Shown here: one piece after another, positions 63,200 to 64,000 of the stretch
Layout of the letters: every line of letters starts with the position of its first letter
Numbering within the stretch: the stretch's first letter is position 1
Origin: Anseranas semipalmata
Lineage: Eukaryota; Chordata; Aves; Anseriformes; Anseranatidae
Assembly: GCA_013399115.1 (NCBI GenBank)
Contig: VXAA01003982.1
Location: 55,197-119,196, forward strand
DNA length: 64,000 bases
Direction of reading: 5' to 3'
Translations under genes and position numbers: made by a program
Notes under the pieces: generated by a model
Told to the model about the DNA's origin: nothing
What the model saw: the letters and a program-made list of their open reading frames with translations, nothing else
The model's database searches: none

Positions 63200-64000
63200 A
63201 AAACAGCTCGGGGAAACGGCTATCTCAGGGCGGTAGCTCTGTTCTGAAGGGACAAGTGCTAAGAGTCTGGGAGTCACAGGAAAAAAGCGTAAGACAAACG
63301 AGCGTGAATTTTGCAGGGAGAATAGATGTCTCTATTGCAAGGCCCTCCCAGGGGGTAGAGTAAAATGAGACCTGCTTTACTAATTGCTGCCTCAAAGGGG
63401 ACAAAACATCCATTTGCAACTTCTTATTGAACATCCCGGAGAGCAACATGCAAGCGCTCGTACCGTCCCCTACGCGTAACGCATCTGATAGCGGCTGAAA
63501 TTTATTAGCAGCTGTTTTGAACACCGATGTGTGTTCATGCGATAACTTTTCTAAAAGTTATCAAAGACAAACTCTTCGGAAACTCAGCAGGGCATAGGTC
63601 CAGAAAACAGGAAAGAGGGAGAGAAAAGCGCAAGGAAATACAACAGAATAACAAGTGGGAGGCTGGATTTGCTTTGCCTGCAGATATTTTCGAAGACCAT
63701 CGCTTCCAGCTTGACTCAGGTTTGCAGGCCGGGAGTACAAAGGAGGTGAGGGAGCAGCAGTGGGGGCGGGGGATTACCCACCAGGGCTCTGTTAGGGGAA
63801 GAAAAAAAAAAAAAAAAAAAGGCGTGTTGTCGTGGGCCCAATAAATGACCGGATCGATATTATTGCAGGCGGCTCGAGAGAAGAGCTCCGGAGGAGAGAA
63901 GGAGCGAAGTTTTCTGCTGGCCGCGGCCCGCAGACTCGGCCCCGCCCCGGGGGCTGCGGCGGGCCGAACCGAGCCGGGCCGGGCCTCAGGCCGCCGCGGG
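63200..64000. promoter_or_regulatory. CpG island and shore at right edge, probable promoter
   Basis: CG dinucleotides, rare elsewhere, become common from about 63,200 (for example 'cgctcgtaccgtcccctacg' near 63,455) and very dense from about 63,860 to the window end. Two GC boxes are visible: GGGGGCGGGGG at 63762-63772 and CCCCGCCCC at 63940-63948. An A19 run lies at 63802-63820. Vertebrate CpG islands normally mark promoters, so a gene start is expected at or just beyond 64,000. Direction is undetermined. A donor-like AGGAG/GTGAGG at 63741-63751 would fit a rightward exon, but the upstream open frame (63527-63844) is not recognisable. The island is cut off by the window. Confidence 0.8.

Noticed and set aside
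1..64000. Prokaryotic systems, CRISPR arrays, phage or defence loci
   Set aside because: Sequence composition, CR1 repeats, lack of long dense open frames and the CpG island all indicate vertebrate nuclear DNA; no direct-repeat/spacer pattern was seen.

Overview
This window is vertebrate nuclear DNA, most likely from a bird. The strongest evidence is a well-preserved avian-type CR1 LINE 3' end at 27430-27915, plus several much older, decayed CR1 copies. The background is AT-rich, repeat density is low, and I see no mammalian Alu, B1 or L1 sequence. A turtle or crocodilian is a weaker alternative. There are no operons, Shine-Dalgarno sites, CRISPR arrays, tRNA or rRNA genes that I can support.

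Layout. From 1 to about 63,200 the window reads as intergenic or intronic DNA: stop-rich in all frames, with simple repeats, homopolymer runs, dispersed CR1 relics and some very old amniote-type repeat fragments. CR1 pieces lie at 3225-3735 (+), 15235-16060 (-), 26430-26970 (+), 27430-27915 (+), 28450-29025 (-) and a stub at 31508-31550 (+). Two MIR-like ancient SINE relics lie near 49446-49592 and 58630-58753. A 14-base N gap sits at 22916-22929, directly after an A15-G19 run. The right edge, from about 63,200 and densest from 63,860, turns into a CpG island with GC boxes. This is presumably the promoter or first exon of a gene whose body is not identified here and whose direction I cannot tell.

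No confirmed protein-coding gene lies inside the window. The open reading frames are short (165 codons or fewer), overlap on both strands, and mostly look like chance. Two exceptions deserve a look: a 205-base candidate internal exon on the minus strand (32591-32795) with a good acceptor and two hydrophobic segments, and a GC-raised, long-open but stop-interrupted stretch at 45520-46290 that may be a decayed coding sequence. Four CTCF-like 15-mers were also found by eye, two on the minus strand at the left end and two on the plus strand further right.

I found no evidence of a novel biological system. The most informative points are the edge CpG island, the CTCF-like motif set, the candidate exon and the decayed open stretch.
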